NCBI GenBank assembly: GCA_900472605.1
Contig: UCJD01000040.1
Span: 1 to 40,814 of the forward strand
DNA length: 40,814 nucleotides
Reading direction: 5' to 3'
Source of the DNA: Hyphomicrobiales bacterium
GTDB taxonomy: Bacteria > Pseudomonadota > Alphaproteobacteria > Rhizobiales > Rhizobiaceae
Made by a program: the position numbers and the translations under genes. Below the pieces are notes generated by a model. The model saw only the letters and a list, made by a program, of their open reading frames with translations. It did not search any database and was not told where the DNA came from. Positions 8,388 to 17,095 of this stretch are shown here, piece by piece (the first letter of the stretch is position 1; each line of letters starts with the position of its first letter).

Positions 8388-8526
8388 GCGGCAATGGTTA
8401 TTCAAATCCGCCGCCCTTCGCCAGCAGCCGCATCCGATTTAATTTTCATTTTCAGTTGATTGAAACAGGACATTGGCCCATGTTTCTCTTGTCGGGGCCT
8501 CGGGCGGTCTGGCATCAGGAGGTATC

Positions 8527-9132
8527 ATGTCCCTGTCGACCCTGAAAAACAGACGTGAGCGCGGCTTCTTCGATGGCCAGTTCCTGATCGCCATGCCTGG
8601 CGTATCGGACAGCAATTTTGCCCGCACGGTGATTTACGTCTGCGCCCATTCCGATGCCGGCGCCATGGGTTTCATCATCAACCGGCCGCAGGAACTAAGC
8701 TTCACCGACGTGCTGATGCATCTCGACATGATCAAGAGCGACGAGGCGATCCTCATGCCGCCGCCATCTGGCGACCTGTCTATCCAGGCGGGCGGGCCGG
8801 TGGAAAGTGGCCGTGGCTTCGTCCTGCATTCCGACGATTATCTCTGCGATTCCAGCATTCCCGTCAGCGACGACATCTGCATGACGGCGACCCTCGATAT
8901 CATCCGCGCCATCGCCAAGGGCGAGGGGCCGAAGCGTGCCACCATGCTGCTCGGCTATGCCGGCTGGGGCGCCGGCCAGCTCGAAGCCGAGATCGTCAGC
9001 AATGGCTGGCTGAACTGCCCGGCCAACGATGCCCTCATCTTCGATCCCAACCTCGATGACAAATACGAGCGCGCGCTGGCAGGCATGGGTATTTCGGCCG
9101 CCATGCTCTCCACCGAAGCCGGCCACGCTTAA
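8527..9132 (+). CDS. YqgE/AlgH family protein
   Basis: A 201-aa cytoplasmic protein of the UPF0301 family. Seen: the family opening GQFLIAMPGVSDSNFARTVI (about residues 16-35), AHSDAGAMGFIINRP, the GGPVESGRGFVLHS segment and LLGYAGWGAGQLEAEI near residue 143. Its biochemical function is not established. The frame stretches upstream to a TTG at 8473, but ATG 8527 follows a strong AGGAGG site. The gene is divergent from the DsbD-N-like gene and is followed by the stress-type csbD promoter. Confidence 0.92.
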   Translation: MSLSTLKNRRERGFFDGQFLIAMPGVSDSNFARTVIYVCAHSDAGAMGFIINRPQELSFTDVLMHLDMIKSDEAILMPPPSGDLSIQAGGPVESGRGFVLHSDDYLCDSSIPVSDDICMTATLDIIRAIAKGEGPKRATMLLGYAGWGAGQLEAEIVSNGWLNCPANDALIFDPNLDDKYERALAGMGISAAMLSTEAGHA

Positions 9133-9148
9133 CGACGCAAGAATTCGC

Positions 9149-9173
9149 GGAACGAATAGCTGCGAACCACGTT
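9149..9173 (+). promoter_or_regulatory. EcfG/RpoE2-type promoter of csbD
   Basis: GGAAC (9149-9153) and CGTT (9170-9173) are separated by 16 bases, an exact match to the consensus known for the alphaproteobacterial general-stress sigma factor EcfG/RpoE2. It lies about 47 bases before the csbD start codon. Confidence 0.75.
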
Positions 9174-9219
9174 CTCTTCTGGCAACGGGCACGAGGCCCG
9201 TCCCAAAAGGAGACATCAG

Positions 9220-9411
9220 ATGGGTAGCACCAGCGACAAGATTTCCGGCAAGACCAACGAAATCGCCGGCAAGGCCAAGCAGGCCATTGGCAAAGCGACC
9301 GGCGATGACACGACCCGCGCCAAGGGCGCCGTCCAGGAGGCCAAGGGCAAGGCTCAGGCCGCCAAGGGCACTGCCAAGGACAAGCTGAAGGACGTCGTCG
9401 ATCGCATGTGA
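9220..9411 (+). CDS. CsbD family stress protein
   Basis: A 63-aa hydrophilic, Lys/Ala/Gly-rich helical protein. It is made of degenerate 7-11-residue units (KISGKTNEIAGKAKQAIGK, GAVQEAKGKAQAAKGTAKDK), as in CsbD/YjbJ proteins, which are abundant in general stress responses and of unknown molecular function. AAAGGAGA precedes ATG by seven bases. An exact EcfG-type promoter upstream fits stress and stationary-phase expression. The next gene starts 80 bases downstream on the same strand and may be co-transcribed. Confidence 0.93.
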   Translation: MGSTSDKISGKTNEIAGKAKQAIGKATGDDTTRAKGAVQEAKGKAQAAKGTAKDKLKDVVDRM

Positions 9412-9491
9412 TCGATCGCATCTTCGCAATGGCCCGTCGCGCATCCGCGCTGCGGGTCGTTTTGTATCAACACCACGCTATGGGGCGTTCC

Positions 9492-10577
9492 ATGCGGCTC
9501 TTTGCCTGCGATAATTGCCATCAGGTCGTTCACTTCGACAACCGGCAGTGCGTCCGCTGCAACCATCGCCTCGGCTTCCTGCCCGACGATGTTTCGATGC
9601 GTGCGCTCGAGCCGCGCGACGAGACGCTGTGGCAGCTGACGTCGGATCCTCAGCGCACGGTGCGGTTCTGCGCCAATGCCGGTCTCGACATCTGCAATTG
9701 GCTGGTGAATGCGGATGACGAGCATCCCTTCTGCATCGCCTGCCGCTACAATCGCCTGGTGCCGAACACCGACACCCAGGAGGGCATTGATCGCTGGCGC
9801 CGCATCAGCCAGGCGCAGCGCCATCTGTTCTATTCGATGCTGCGCTGGCGCCTGCCGCCGCCGGATCGCATCGAGGACCCGCAAGGTGGTCTGGTCTTCG
9901 ATTTCCTGGAGGATGAAGTGCAGCTCGACGGCAACGTCATACCGGCCATGACCGGCCACGACGAAGGCGTCATCGCCATCCGCGCTGCCGAAGCCGACGA
10001 CATCACCCGCGAACTGGCCCGCGCTTCGATGAACGAACCCTACAGAACACTACTCGGCCATTTCCGCCACGAGATCGGACACTTCGTCTGGAACCGGCTC
10101 GTGCGTGACCGGGATGCCTTCGATGGTTTCCGCGCCGTCTTCGGCGACGAGCGGCAGGATTATGGTCAGGCGCTGCAGAACCACTACCAGAACGGCGCTC
10201 CCCTGGGCTGGCAGCAGAGCTTCATCAGCGCCTACGCGACGACCCATCCCTGGGAGGATTTCGCCGAGTGCTTCGCGCATTATCTCCATATCGTCGATAC
10301 GCTGGAGACCGCGCGCGGCTTCGGCATCGCGATCGATCCGCGGGGTCATGAAGAGATGGCTTCGGAAGTCGATTTCGATCCTTACCGGGCGGCGAGCGCC
10401 GAGCAGCTGGTTAGCGCCTGGGTGCCGCTCTCGGTGGCGATCAACGCCATCCAGCGCAGCATGGGCCAGCCCGATTCCTATCCCTTCGTGCTGTCGAACG
10501 CTGTCGTCGACAAGCTCGAATATCTCCACCGTCTGATCCAGGATCGCGTCGCCGAGCCACGCCAGCAGGCGGCCTGA
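9492..10577 (+). CDS. Putative zinc metallopeptidase with Cys-rich N-terminus
   Basis: About 361 aa. Seen: an N-terminal zinc-ribbon pattern (Cys6, 9, 20, 23 in ACDNCHQVVHF / QCVRCNHRL), a second possible cysteine group (60, 68, 81, 84; PFCIACRYNRLVP), and a catalytic HFRHEIGHFVW motif with HExGH at about 193-197, followed by WEDFAECFAHYLHI, a possible third-ligand region. This matches the predicted zinc-binding metallopeptidase family widespread in proteobacteria, whose substrate is unknown. No signal peptide is present, so it is likely cytoplasmic. The frame opens at a GTG (9408) overlapping the csbD stop; ATG 9480 or 9492 are better starts, since the ribbon follows directly. Possible co-transcription with csbD would put it under stress control. 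Confidence 0.75.
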   Translation: MRLFACDNCHQVVHFDNRQCVRCNHRLGFLPDDVSMRALEPRDETLWQLTSDPQRTVRFCANAGLDICNWLVNADDEHPFCIACRYNRLVPNTDTQEGIDRWRRISQAQRHLFYSMLRWRLPPPDRIEDPQGGLVFDFLEDEVQLDGNVIPAMTGHDEGVIAIRAAEADDITRELARASMNEPYRTLLGHFRHEIGHFVWNRLVRDRDAFDGFRAVFGDERQDYGQALQNHYQNGAPLGWQQSFISAYATTHPWEDFAECFAHYLHIVDTLETARGFGIAIDPRGHEEMASEVDFDPYRAASAEQLVSAWVPLSVAINAIQRSMGQPDSYPFVLSNAVVDKLEYLHRLIQDRVAEPRQQAA

Positions 10578-10583
10578 GAGACC

Positions 10584-13496
10584 TCAGGCCCGCTTGGTCA
10601 GCGGAAACCGCTCCTTCAGCAGCCGCAGCACCGATTCCGACGCCATCGGCGGACCGAACAGGTAGCTCTGGCCGTAGGTGCAGCCCATTTTCGCGAGCTC
10701 GATCGCATCCTCGTTGGACTCGATACCCTCGGCCACGACCTTCATGTCGAGCTCCCGCGCCATGGAGATTACCGAGCGCAGCACCGTCGACTTGCGGTCG
10801 CTGGTGTCGCAGACCAGCGACTTGTCGAGCTTTACTGTGTCGAACGGGAAGCGGGTGAGGTAGGAAAGCGACGAATAGCCGGTGCCGAAATCGTCGAGCG
10901 CAAGCCCCATTCCGGTGTCGCGCAGCTTCTCGAGCACCAGGCGCGCCTGCTCCGGGTTCTCCATCACCATCGTCTCGGTGAGTTCCAGCTTCAGCCGGGC
11001 CGGATCGCAATGGGTCTTGGCGAGAACCGAGCGCACGTCGTCGTAGAGGTCGTTGTTCAAGAGCTGGGCGCTGGAGAGGTTGATCGACACGAAGATCGGC
11101 AACTCGCCGGTCTGGCTTTCCCACGCCATCAGGTCGTTGGTCGCCTGTTCGAGCGCGAAGATCCCAAGCATGTTGATGATGTCGGAAGCCTCGGCGATCG
11201 GAATGAATTCCGACGGCGGGATGCTGCCGCGCTTCGGATGTTCCCAGCGCATCAATGCCTCGAAACCGGCGATCTCGACATCCTCCAGCCCGGCGATCGG
11301 CTGGTAGACCATCGACAGTTCCTTGCGCTCCAGCGCCCGCCGCAGGTCGCTCTCCAGCTGCAGCCGGTCGGCGCCGAAGTCGCGGAAGGCGGGTTGGAAC
11401 GGCTCGACGCGGTTGCCGCCGGCGCGTTTCGCCCGGTACATGGCGAGCTCGGAATCGCTGAGCATGCCCGTTGCGTTTTCCTGCTGATCCACGAAAGAGG
11501 CAAGCCCGATCGACGCCGTCAGGATGATCTCGCGATTGGCGAAATTGATCGGCACCATGATCGCCTTGCTGATCGCATCGGCGAAATCGGCGATCTTCGC
11601 CGGGTCGCGCTCGGACACGAGGATGAGGCCGAACTGGTCGCCGGATAGACGCGCCAGCGTGTCCTGCGGCTTCAGAAGACGGCGCAGGCGGCGCGTCAGT
11701 GCGATCAGGATGTTGTCGCCGGCGGCCACGCCCAGCGCATCGTTGACCAGCTTGTAGCGGTCGATGTCGATGACCATGACCGTCGGGCGCAGCGTATCGC
11801 CACCCGGCGCCAGCGCCAGAACGCCCTGGAGGCGGTCGAGGAACAGCTGGCGGTTCGGAAGGCCGGTCAGGTTGTCGTGCAGCGCGTCCTGCAAGAGCCG
11901 GTCGATGGAGTTCTTCTGCTCGGTCACGTCGATCACGGTGCCGACGCAGCGGATGACTTCGCCGTTGGAATCCAGCACCGGCCGGGCGCGGATCAGCAGC
12001 CAGTGGAAATGCCCGTCCTCGGCGCGAATGCGGAACTCATGGTTCAGCCGGCCGCGACGATGTTCGAGCAGCACGTCGAGCGTCGCACGGAAGCGGTCGC
12101 GGTCATCGGGGTGGAGCCGCGGCAGCCAGTTGCGCGCCGCGCCATGCATGGTGCCGGGCGACAGGCCGAGCTTGACCGAGACATCAGGGATGGTGACGAC
12201 GCGGTCGCGCGCCACGTCCCAGTCCCACACCATGTCGCCGGAGCCGGTCAGCGCCAGTGACTGCCGCTCGAGATCGGAAAACAGCCCCTGCTGGAACGTG
12301 CCGCCCGCGAAGGCGTGCTGCATCACGGTGAAGCCGATCAGAAGCACGATGAGGACAAGACCACCGCCCAGCGCCGGCTGAATGATGTCGTTGTCGAGCT
12401 GGCCGGTGATCGTCAGCCAGCCGCCGAACAGCCAGACCAGGATCAGCGCCCAGGCGGGCACGAGCAGGATGGCGCGGTCATAGCGGTTGAGGCCGAGATA
12501 GATGATGAGCAGCAACCCCAGCGTCGCGGTGAGCGCGAACGAAAGGCGGGCGATACCGGCGGCGATCGCGGGATCATAGATGGCTACGCCGAAGAGCAGC
12601 GCCAGCCCCAGCACCCAGGCAAGCGTCACATAGCCGAGATGCGTATGCCATCGGTTGAGGTTGAGGTAGGTGAAAAGGAAGATGACGAAACTCGATGCCA
12701 GCGCCACCTCCGCGCAGGCGCGCCATATTCGCTGGTCCGCCGAGGCGATACTGACGAGCTTTCCAAGAAAGCCGAAGTCGACGCAGATATAGCCGAGCAC
12801 CGCCCAGGCAAGGGCCGCCGTCGCCGGCAGCATCGAGGTGCCCTTGACGACGAAGAGAATGGTGAGAAACACCGCCAGCAGACCTGCGATCCCGAGCACG
12901 ATGCCGCGATAGAGCGTGAACGCGTTGATCGTGTCCTTGTAGGCGTCGGGTTCCCACAGATAGATCTGCGGCAGTTCCGGGGTCGAAAGCTCGGCCACGA
13001 AGGTGATGACGGCGCCCGGGTTGAGCGTGATGCGGAACACGTCGGAATCGTCGCTCGGCTGCCGGTCGAGCGCGAAGCCTTCGCTCGGCGTGATCGCGAT
13101 GATGCGTTGCGACCCGAGGTCCGGCCAGAAAAGCTTGGAATTCACCAGACGGAAATGCGGTGCGACGATAACGCGCTCCAGCTGTTCGTCGGACACGTTG
13201 GCGAGCGCGAAGACAGCCCAGTCGCCCTGGTGGTTGCCGGAGCTCGAGCGCACCTCGATGCGCCGGCGAATGCCGTCGGCGCCGGCCGCGGTCGAGACCT
13301 GGAAGGCCTCGCCCTGGTTGGCGTAGATCTCGGTGGTCTTGGTCAGGTCAAGCGCGGTGTCGTCGCGGGAAATCTTCACCGGCTCGGCAGCCTGTGCGGC
13401 GCCTGATGCAAATGCCAGCACCGACAGGAAAAGAGCTGCGATCACCGCGACGAAACGTCCGGATGGTGACGGCTGCAGCATGCGTTTGTTGGTCAT
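10584..13496 (-). CDS. Membrane PAS-GGDEF-EAL protein, predicted c-di-GMP phosphodiesterase
   Basis: 970 aa. Order: N-terminal signal or helix (12-37), a ~160-residue periplasmic domain, about seven membrane helices (197-394; 7TM-DISM-like layout), PAS (about 411-528), GGDEF (about 535-695) and EAL (about 715-955). The GGDEF signature is degenerate: SGDQF at 618-622, so cyclase activity is unlikely. The EAL domain looks complete: EALMRW (746), SINLSS, ELTET, DDFGTGYSS (868), KLDKS, AEGIES (922) and YGQSYLFGPP. It should therefore hydrolyse c-di-GMP, with the GGDEF part perhaps sensing GTP, as in some known phosphodiesterases. Its ATG overlaps the acetyltransferase TGA (ATGA at 13493-13496), so it ends the thrC-M16-GNAT run. 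The signal sensed is unknown. Confidence 0.9.
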   Translation of the reverse strand: MTNKRMLQPSPSGRFVAVIAALFLSVLAFASGAAQAAEPVKISRDDTALDLTKTTEIYANQGEAFQVSTAAGADGIRRRIEVRSSSGNHQGDWAVFALANVSDEQLERVIVAPHFRLVNSKLFWPDLGSQRIIAITPSEGFALDRQPSDDSDVFRITLNPGAVITFVAELSTPELPQIYLWEPDAYKDTINAFTLYRGIVLGIAGLLAVFLTILFVVKGTSMLPATAALAWAVLGYICVDFGFLGKLVSIASADQRIWRACAEVALASSFVIFLFTYLNLNRWHTHLGYVTLAWVLGLALLFGVAIYDPAIAAGIARLSFALTATLGLLLIIYLGLNRYDRAILLVPAWALILVWLFGGWLTITGQLDNDIIQPALGGGLVLIVLLIGFTVMQHAFAGGTFQQGLFSDLERQSLALTGSGDMVWDWDVARDRVVTIPDVSVKLGLSPGTMHGAARNWLPRLHPDDRDRFRATLDVLLEHRRGRLNHEFRIRAEDGHFHWLLIRARPVLDSNGEVIRCVGTVIDVTEQKNSIDRLLQDALHDNLTGLPNRQLFLDRLQGVLALAPGGDTLRPTVMVIDIDRYKLVNDALGVAAGDNILIALTRRLRRLLKPQDTLARLSGDQFGLILVSERDPAKIADFADAISKAIMVPINFANREIILTASIGLASFVDQQENATGMLSDSELAMYRAKRAGGNRVEPFQPAFRDFGADRLQLESDLRRALERKELSMVYQPIAGLEDVEIAGFEALMRWEHPKRGSIPPSEFIPIAEASDIINMLGIFALEQATNDLMAWESQTGELPIFVSINLSSAQLLNNDLYDDVRSVLAKTHCDPARLKLELTETMVMENPEQARLVLEKLRDTGMGLALDDFGTGYSSLSYLTRFPFDTVKLDKSLVCDTSDRKSTVLRSVISMARELDMKVVAEGIESNEDAIELAKMGCTYGQSYLFGPPMASESVLRLLKERFPLTKRA

Positions 13497-14107
13497 CGGC
13501 TGTCGGTTATCCTGCCTTTATCCGTATCGGTGGCGAGCAGTGAAAACATCACGTGATCATGCCACTGACCGTTGATTTTCAAGTATCCGCGCAGATAGCC
13601 TTCCCGCTGAAACCCGGCTTTTTCAAGCAGGCGGATGCTCCGAGCATTGTCTGGAATACAGGCTGCCTCGATACGGTGCAACTCAAGGCCTGCGAAGATG
13701 TAGGGTATAACCAATTGAAGTGCGGCGAACATATGGCCCTGGCCGGCATGCGCCTCGCCCATCCAGTAGCCGATCATGCAGCTCTGCGCGGCCCCGCGCC
13801 TGATATAGCCGATGGTGATGCCACCGAGCAGCGTCATGTTTTCCCGGTGAAACAGCAGCAGCGGAACGGCTTGTCCCGAAGCATATTCCTGCTTGCCGCG
13901 AATGACGCGTGCCCGATAGGACCCCTCCGTCAGCTCGTCGCGCCGCCAGGTCGGTTCCCAGCGTTCGAGAAAGCCGCGGCTTGCCGAGCGCAGCTTGTGC
14001 CATTGGTTGAAATCCTGGTAGCGCGGCAGCCGCAGGACATAATTGGCGTCTTCGATTTCAACTGCTTCCGGCTGCCGAGACAGGAACCGAAACACCGATT
14101 TTGGCAT
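13493..14107 (-). CDS. GNAT family N-acetyltransferase (RimJ/RimL type)
   Basis: A 204-aa cytoplasmic acetyl-CoA-dependent transferase. Seen: the N-terminal FLSRQPEAVEIEDANYVLRL strand, MIGYWMGEAHAGQGHMFAAL (the acetyl-CoA pyrophosphate-binding loop in the form GQGHM), and the typical C-terminal ARSIRLLEKAGFQREGYLRG. RimJ/L proteins acetylate ribosomal-protein N-termini, but close homologues modify other amines, so the substrate is open. GGGAG lies six bases before ATG 14107. It begins 27 bases after the M16 peptidase gene and overlaps the EAL gene by four bases. Operon membership with thrC is inferred from spacing. Confidence 0.9.
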   Translation of the reverse strand: MPKSVFRFLSRQPEAVEIEDANYVLRLPRYQDFNQWHKLRSASRGFLERWEPTWRRDELTEGSYRARVIRGKQEYASGQAVPLLLFHRENMTLLGGITIGYIRRGAAQSCMIGYWMGEAHAGQGHMFAALQLVIPYIFAGLELHRIEAACIPDNARSIRLLEKAGFQREGYLRGYLKINGQWHDHVMFSLLATDTDKGRITDSR

Positions 14108-14134
14108 CGATCACTCCCGGCAGCGTAGGCAGGT

Positions 14135-15433
14135 TCAAAGTACGGCTTGCTTGCCCTGAGGGGCAGGCGAGGTGAGCGACGCGGCGATGTCTTCCATCGG
14201 TGCCAGATGCTCAAGCGGGCCGATCGCCGACAATGTCGGCACGGTGTCGAAGAACAGGCGCCCGGCAAGATCGGTCAGCCGTTCGATGGTGATGCCTTCC
14301 AGCCGTTCCATCATCTCCGGATTGGAGATCGGCCGGCCGTAAAGCATCATCTGCCGCGCCACCTGGCCGGCGCGTGCAGCCGGGCTTTCCTGGCCCATCA
14401 GAAGCTGGGCGCGGATCTGCGCCCGGGCGCGCTCGATTTCCTTCTGGTCGATCGAGGCGGCCGACTTGTGCAACTCGTCGATGATGACGGGCACCAGCTC
14501 CGGCAGGTTTTCGCCACCGGTCGCGGCGTGGATGCCGAAAATGCCGGTGTCGGAGAAACCCCAGTGGAAGGCATAGATCGAATAGCAGAGGCCACGGATC
14601 TCGCGCACTTCCTGGAACAGCCTGGATGACATGCCGCCGCCGAGGATGTTGGCGAGGATTTGCGAACAGTAGAAGTCGCGGGCGTGATAGGCCTTGCCCT
14701 CGAAGCCGAGCAGGATCTGCGCATCCATCAGGTCGCGCGTCTCGCGGATATTGCCGCCGATATATTTGGCGGGGTCCATGACCGGCGGTGCGCTCGGCGC
14801 TGTCGGCAGCGACGCGAATCGCTCCTCGACCATGCGCACGAACTCGTCGTGCTGCACGGCGCCGGCTGCGACCACGAACATGCGGTCGGTCGTATAGTTG
14901 CGGCTGAGATAGCCGCGGATCTGCTGCGGCGTGAAGGAAACGACCGTCTGCGGCGTGCCGAGGATGGCGCGGCCGAGCGTCTGGTCGCGATAGGCGACTT
15001 CCGAGAACCGGTCGAACACCACGTCATCGGGCGTATCGTTGGCGGCGTTGATTTCCTGCAGGATGACCTGCTTCTCGCGTTCCAGCTCTTCTTCTTCGAA
15101 GGCGGATTCGGTCAGAATGTCGGCGAGGATATCGACGGCCAGCGGCACGTGGTCCTTGAGCACGCGGGCGTAATAGGAGGTGGTCTCCGTCGATGTCGCG
15201 GCATTCACCTCGCCGCCGACATCCTCGATCTGTTCGGCGATCTCCCGGGCGCTGCGGCGCGCCGTTCCCTTGAAGGCCATGTGTTCGAGCAGGTGGGCAA
15301 TCCCGTGCTCGTCTGTCGTCTCGTTGCGCGAACCTGATTTGATCCAGACCCCGAGCGCAGCACTCTCGAGGTGCGGCATGGTCTGTGTGACTACTGTCAG
15401 CCCGGATTTGAGCCGGGTGCACTCAACTGTCAT
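14135..15433 (-). CDS. M16 family zinc metallopeptidase (processing-peptidase-like)
   Basis: 432 aa, the single-chain length typical of bacterial relatives of the mitochondrial processing peptidase beta subunit. Seen: the inverted zinc motif HLLEH (His47, Glu50, His51), with the distal zinc Glu127 in VILQEI, about 76 residues on as the family needs, and the C-terminal half beginning near DAQILLGFEGKAY with GGGMSSRLFQEVREIRGLCY (the substrate-binding Arg/Tyr pair). No signal peptide is present. It is 27 bases downstream of thrC; the thrC-M16 pairing is, as far as I know, common in Rhizobiales. The protein substrate is unknown. Confidence 0.93.
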   Translation of the reverse strand: MTVECTRLKSGLTVVTQTMPHLESAALGVWIKSGSRNETTDEHGIAHLLEHMAFKGTARRSAREIAEQIEDVGGEVNAATSTETTSYYARVLKDHVPLAVDILADILTESAFEEEELEREKQVILQEINAANDTPDDVVFDRFSEVAYRDQTLGRAILGTPQTVVSFTPQQIRGYLSRNYTTDRMFVVAAGAVQHDEFVRMVEERFASLPTAPSAPPVMDPAKYIGGNIRETRDLMDAQILLGFEGKAYHARDFYCSQILANILGGGMSSRLFQEVREIRGLCYSIYAFHWGFSDTGIFGIHAATGGENLPELVPVIIDELHKSAASIDQKEIERARAQIRAQLLMGQESPAARAGQVARQMMLYGRPISNPEMMERLEGITIERLTDLAGRLFFDTVPTLSAIGPLEHLAPMEDIAASLTSPAPQGKQAVL

Positions 15434-15460
15434 TGGCTATCTTTCTGCGCCTGCCGTTGA

Positions 15461-16861
15461 TTAGGCCCGGGTATGCTCGCCGATGAAGGTCTCGACGGTC
15501 TTGAGCTCGGGCTTAACGATCTGAAAGCGCTCCTCCTTGTCCATCAAACCAGCAAGCCACGTCGGAAGCGCGGGGTCAATACCGGATGCGGATTTTACGG
15601 CGGCGGGGAACTTGGCCGGATGCGCGGTGGCAAGCGTGACCATCGGCGAATTCGGCTTTTCGTGCTTGGCCGCGACGAACACGCCGATCGCTGAATGCGG
15701 ATCGAGCAGATAGCCGGTCTGAGCGAGCGTGGTCTTGATCGTGTCGGCCACCTGCTTTTCGCTGGCGCGGCCGGCGCGGAAATCCTTCTTGATGAAGGAC
15801 ATGGCATCGGCCGAAATGTCGAAACCGTTCGACTGCTTCAGGCTGTCCATGGCGGCACGGACCTTCGACGCATCGCGGTCATAGGCCTCGAACAGCAATC
15901 GTTCGAAGTTGGACGAGATCTGGATATCCATCGACGGCGAGGTGGTCGCCTTGACGTCCTTCATCTCGTAGCGGCCGGTCTTGATCGTCCGCGCCATGAT
16001 ATCGTTCTCGTTGGTGGCAACGACCAGCTTGCCGATCGGCAGGCCCATGCGCTTGGCGCAGTAACCGGCGAAGATATCGCCGAAATTGCCGGTCGGCACG
16101 GTAAACGAAACCTTCCGGTCCGGTGCGCCAAGCGTGATCGCCGTCGTGAAATAGTAGACGATCTGCGCCATGATGCGCGCCCAGTTGATCGAGTTCACGC
16201 CCGAGAGCTTCACCTTGTCGCGGAAGGCGCCGTCGTTGAACATCGCCTTCACCAGGTTCTGGCAATCGTCGAAATTGCCCTCGACGGCCAGCGAATGCAC
16301 GTTCGGTGCGGTCGACGTCGTCATCTGCCGCTGCTGCACCGGCGAGACCTTGCCGTGCGGGAAGAGGATGAAGATGTCGGTGCGCTCGCGCCCCGCGAAT
16401 GCGTCGATGGCAGCCCCACCCGTATCGCCCGAGGTGGCGCCGACGATGGTGGCGCGCTCGCCGCGCTTTTCCAGCGCGTAATCCATGAGCCGCGCCAAAA
16501 GCTGCATCGCCACATCCTTGAAGGCAAGCGTCGTGCCGTGGAACAGCTCCATCACGAAGCTGTTCGGGCCGGTCTGCACCAAAGGCGCGATCGCCGGATG
16601 GCGGAAGGTGCCATAGGCTTCGTCGATCATCGCGCGGAACGTGTGTTCGGGAATTTCGCCGTTGGTAAAGGGCGACAGGATGGTGAAGGCGATCTCCTGG
16701 TAGCTCTTGCCGCGCAGCGCCCGGATCTCCTTCTTGGAGAACTGCGGCCATTCGCGCGGCACATAAAGACCACCGTCACGCGCCAGACCCGCCAGCAATG
16801 CATCGCAGAAACCGAGGGCAGGGGCTTTGCCGCGGGTCGAGATATAGTCCACTGTCGTCAT
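15461..16861 (-). CDS. thrC: Threonine synthase
   Basis: 466 aa, PLP-dependent; converts O-phospho-L-homoserine to L-threonine and phosphate in the last step of threonine synthesis. Seen: ISTRGKAPALGFCDALLAGL at the N-terminus, the PLP lysine in HGTTLAFKDVAMQL (about Lys115), the phosphate-binding ATSGDTGGAA loop and VPTGNFGDIFAGY. This is the longer fungal/proteobacterial type. The frame runs upstream to 17020, but the family start is near 16861. ATG 16861 has AAGG directly against it; a GTG three codons later (16852) has AAGGA eight bases before it and gives the usual short N-terminus, so GTG may be the real start. It heads the thrC-M16-GNAT-EAL run. Confidence 0.95.
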   Translation of the reverse strand: MTTVDYISTRGKAPALGFCDALLAGLARDGGLYVPREWPQFSKKEIRALRGKSYQEIAFTILSPFTNGEIPEHTFRAMIDEAYGTFRHPAIAPLVQTGPNSFVMELFHGTTLAFKDVAMQLLARLMDYALEKRGERATIVGATSGDTGGAAIDAFAGRERTDIFILFPHGKVSPVQQRQMTTSTAPNVHSLAVEGNFDDCQNLVKAMFNDGAFRDKVKLSGVNSINWARIMAQIVYYFTTAITLGAPDRKVSFTVPTGNFGDIFAGYCAKRMGLPIGKLVVATNENDIMARTIKTGRYEMKDVKATTSPSMDIQISSNFERLLFEAYDRDASKVRAAMDSLKQSNGFDISADAMSFIKKDFRAGRASEKQVADTIKTTLAQTGYLLDPHSAIGVFVAAKHEKPNSPMVTLATAHPAKFPAAVKSASGIDPALPTWLAGLMDKEERFQIVKPELKTVETFIGEHTRA

Positions 16862-17095
16862 CCTTGATGTGCCGGCCGGAAGAAATCCGGGTTGAAGAGA
16901 AAACCTGTGTAGCGCCGCCTCTTGGCCGCAGCTCCGGCCTTCGCCGGCTGCAATCCCGAAATGTGCATCAAAACAGTGCTTACCCAATCGATTTTTGTTT
17001 GCGCCGCTGATATAGACCATCGCAAACTGTCACGAAAGGCCCTGTTTTCACTCAGCAGGCCTGGCAAAAAACTTTGTGAAGAGGGTGGAATAATC

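Noticed and set aside
9408..9491. GTG start of the metallopeptidase overlapping csbD
   Set aside because: The extra 28 residues are not part of the zinc-ribbon domain and have no ribosome-binding site of their own; ATG 9492 (or 9480) is preferred.
12315..13406. 363-codon frame antisense to the EAL protein
   Set aside because: Composition (Asp/Glu/Arg/Gly repeats) is that of antisense high-GC DNA; the minus-strand gene has complete domains.
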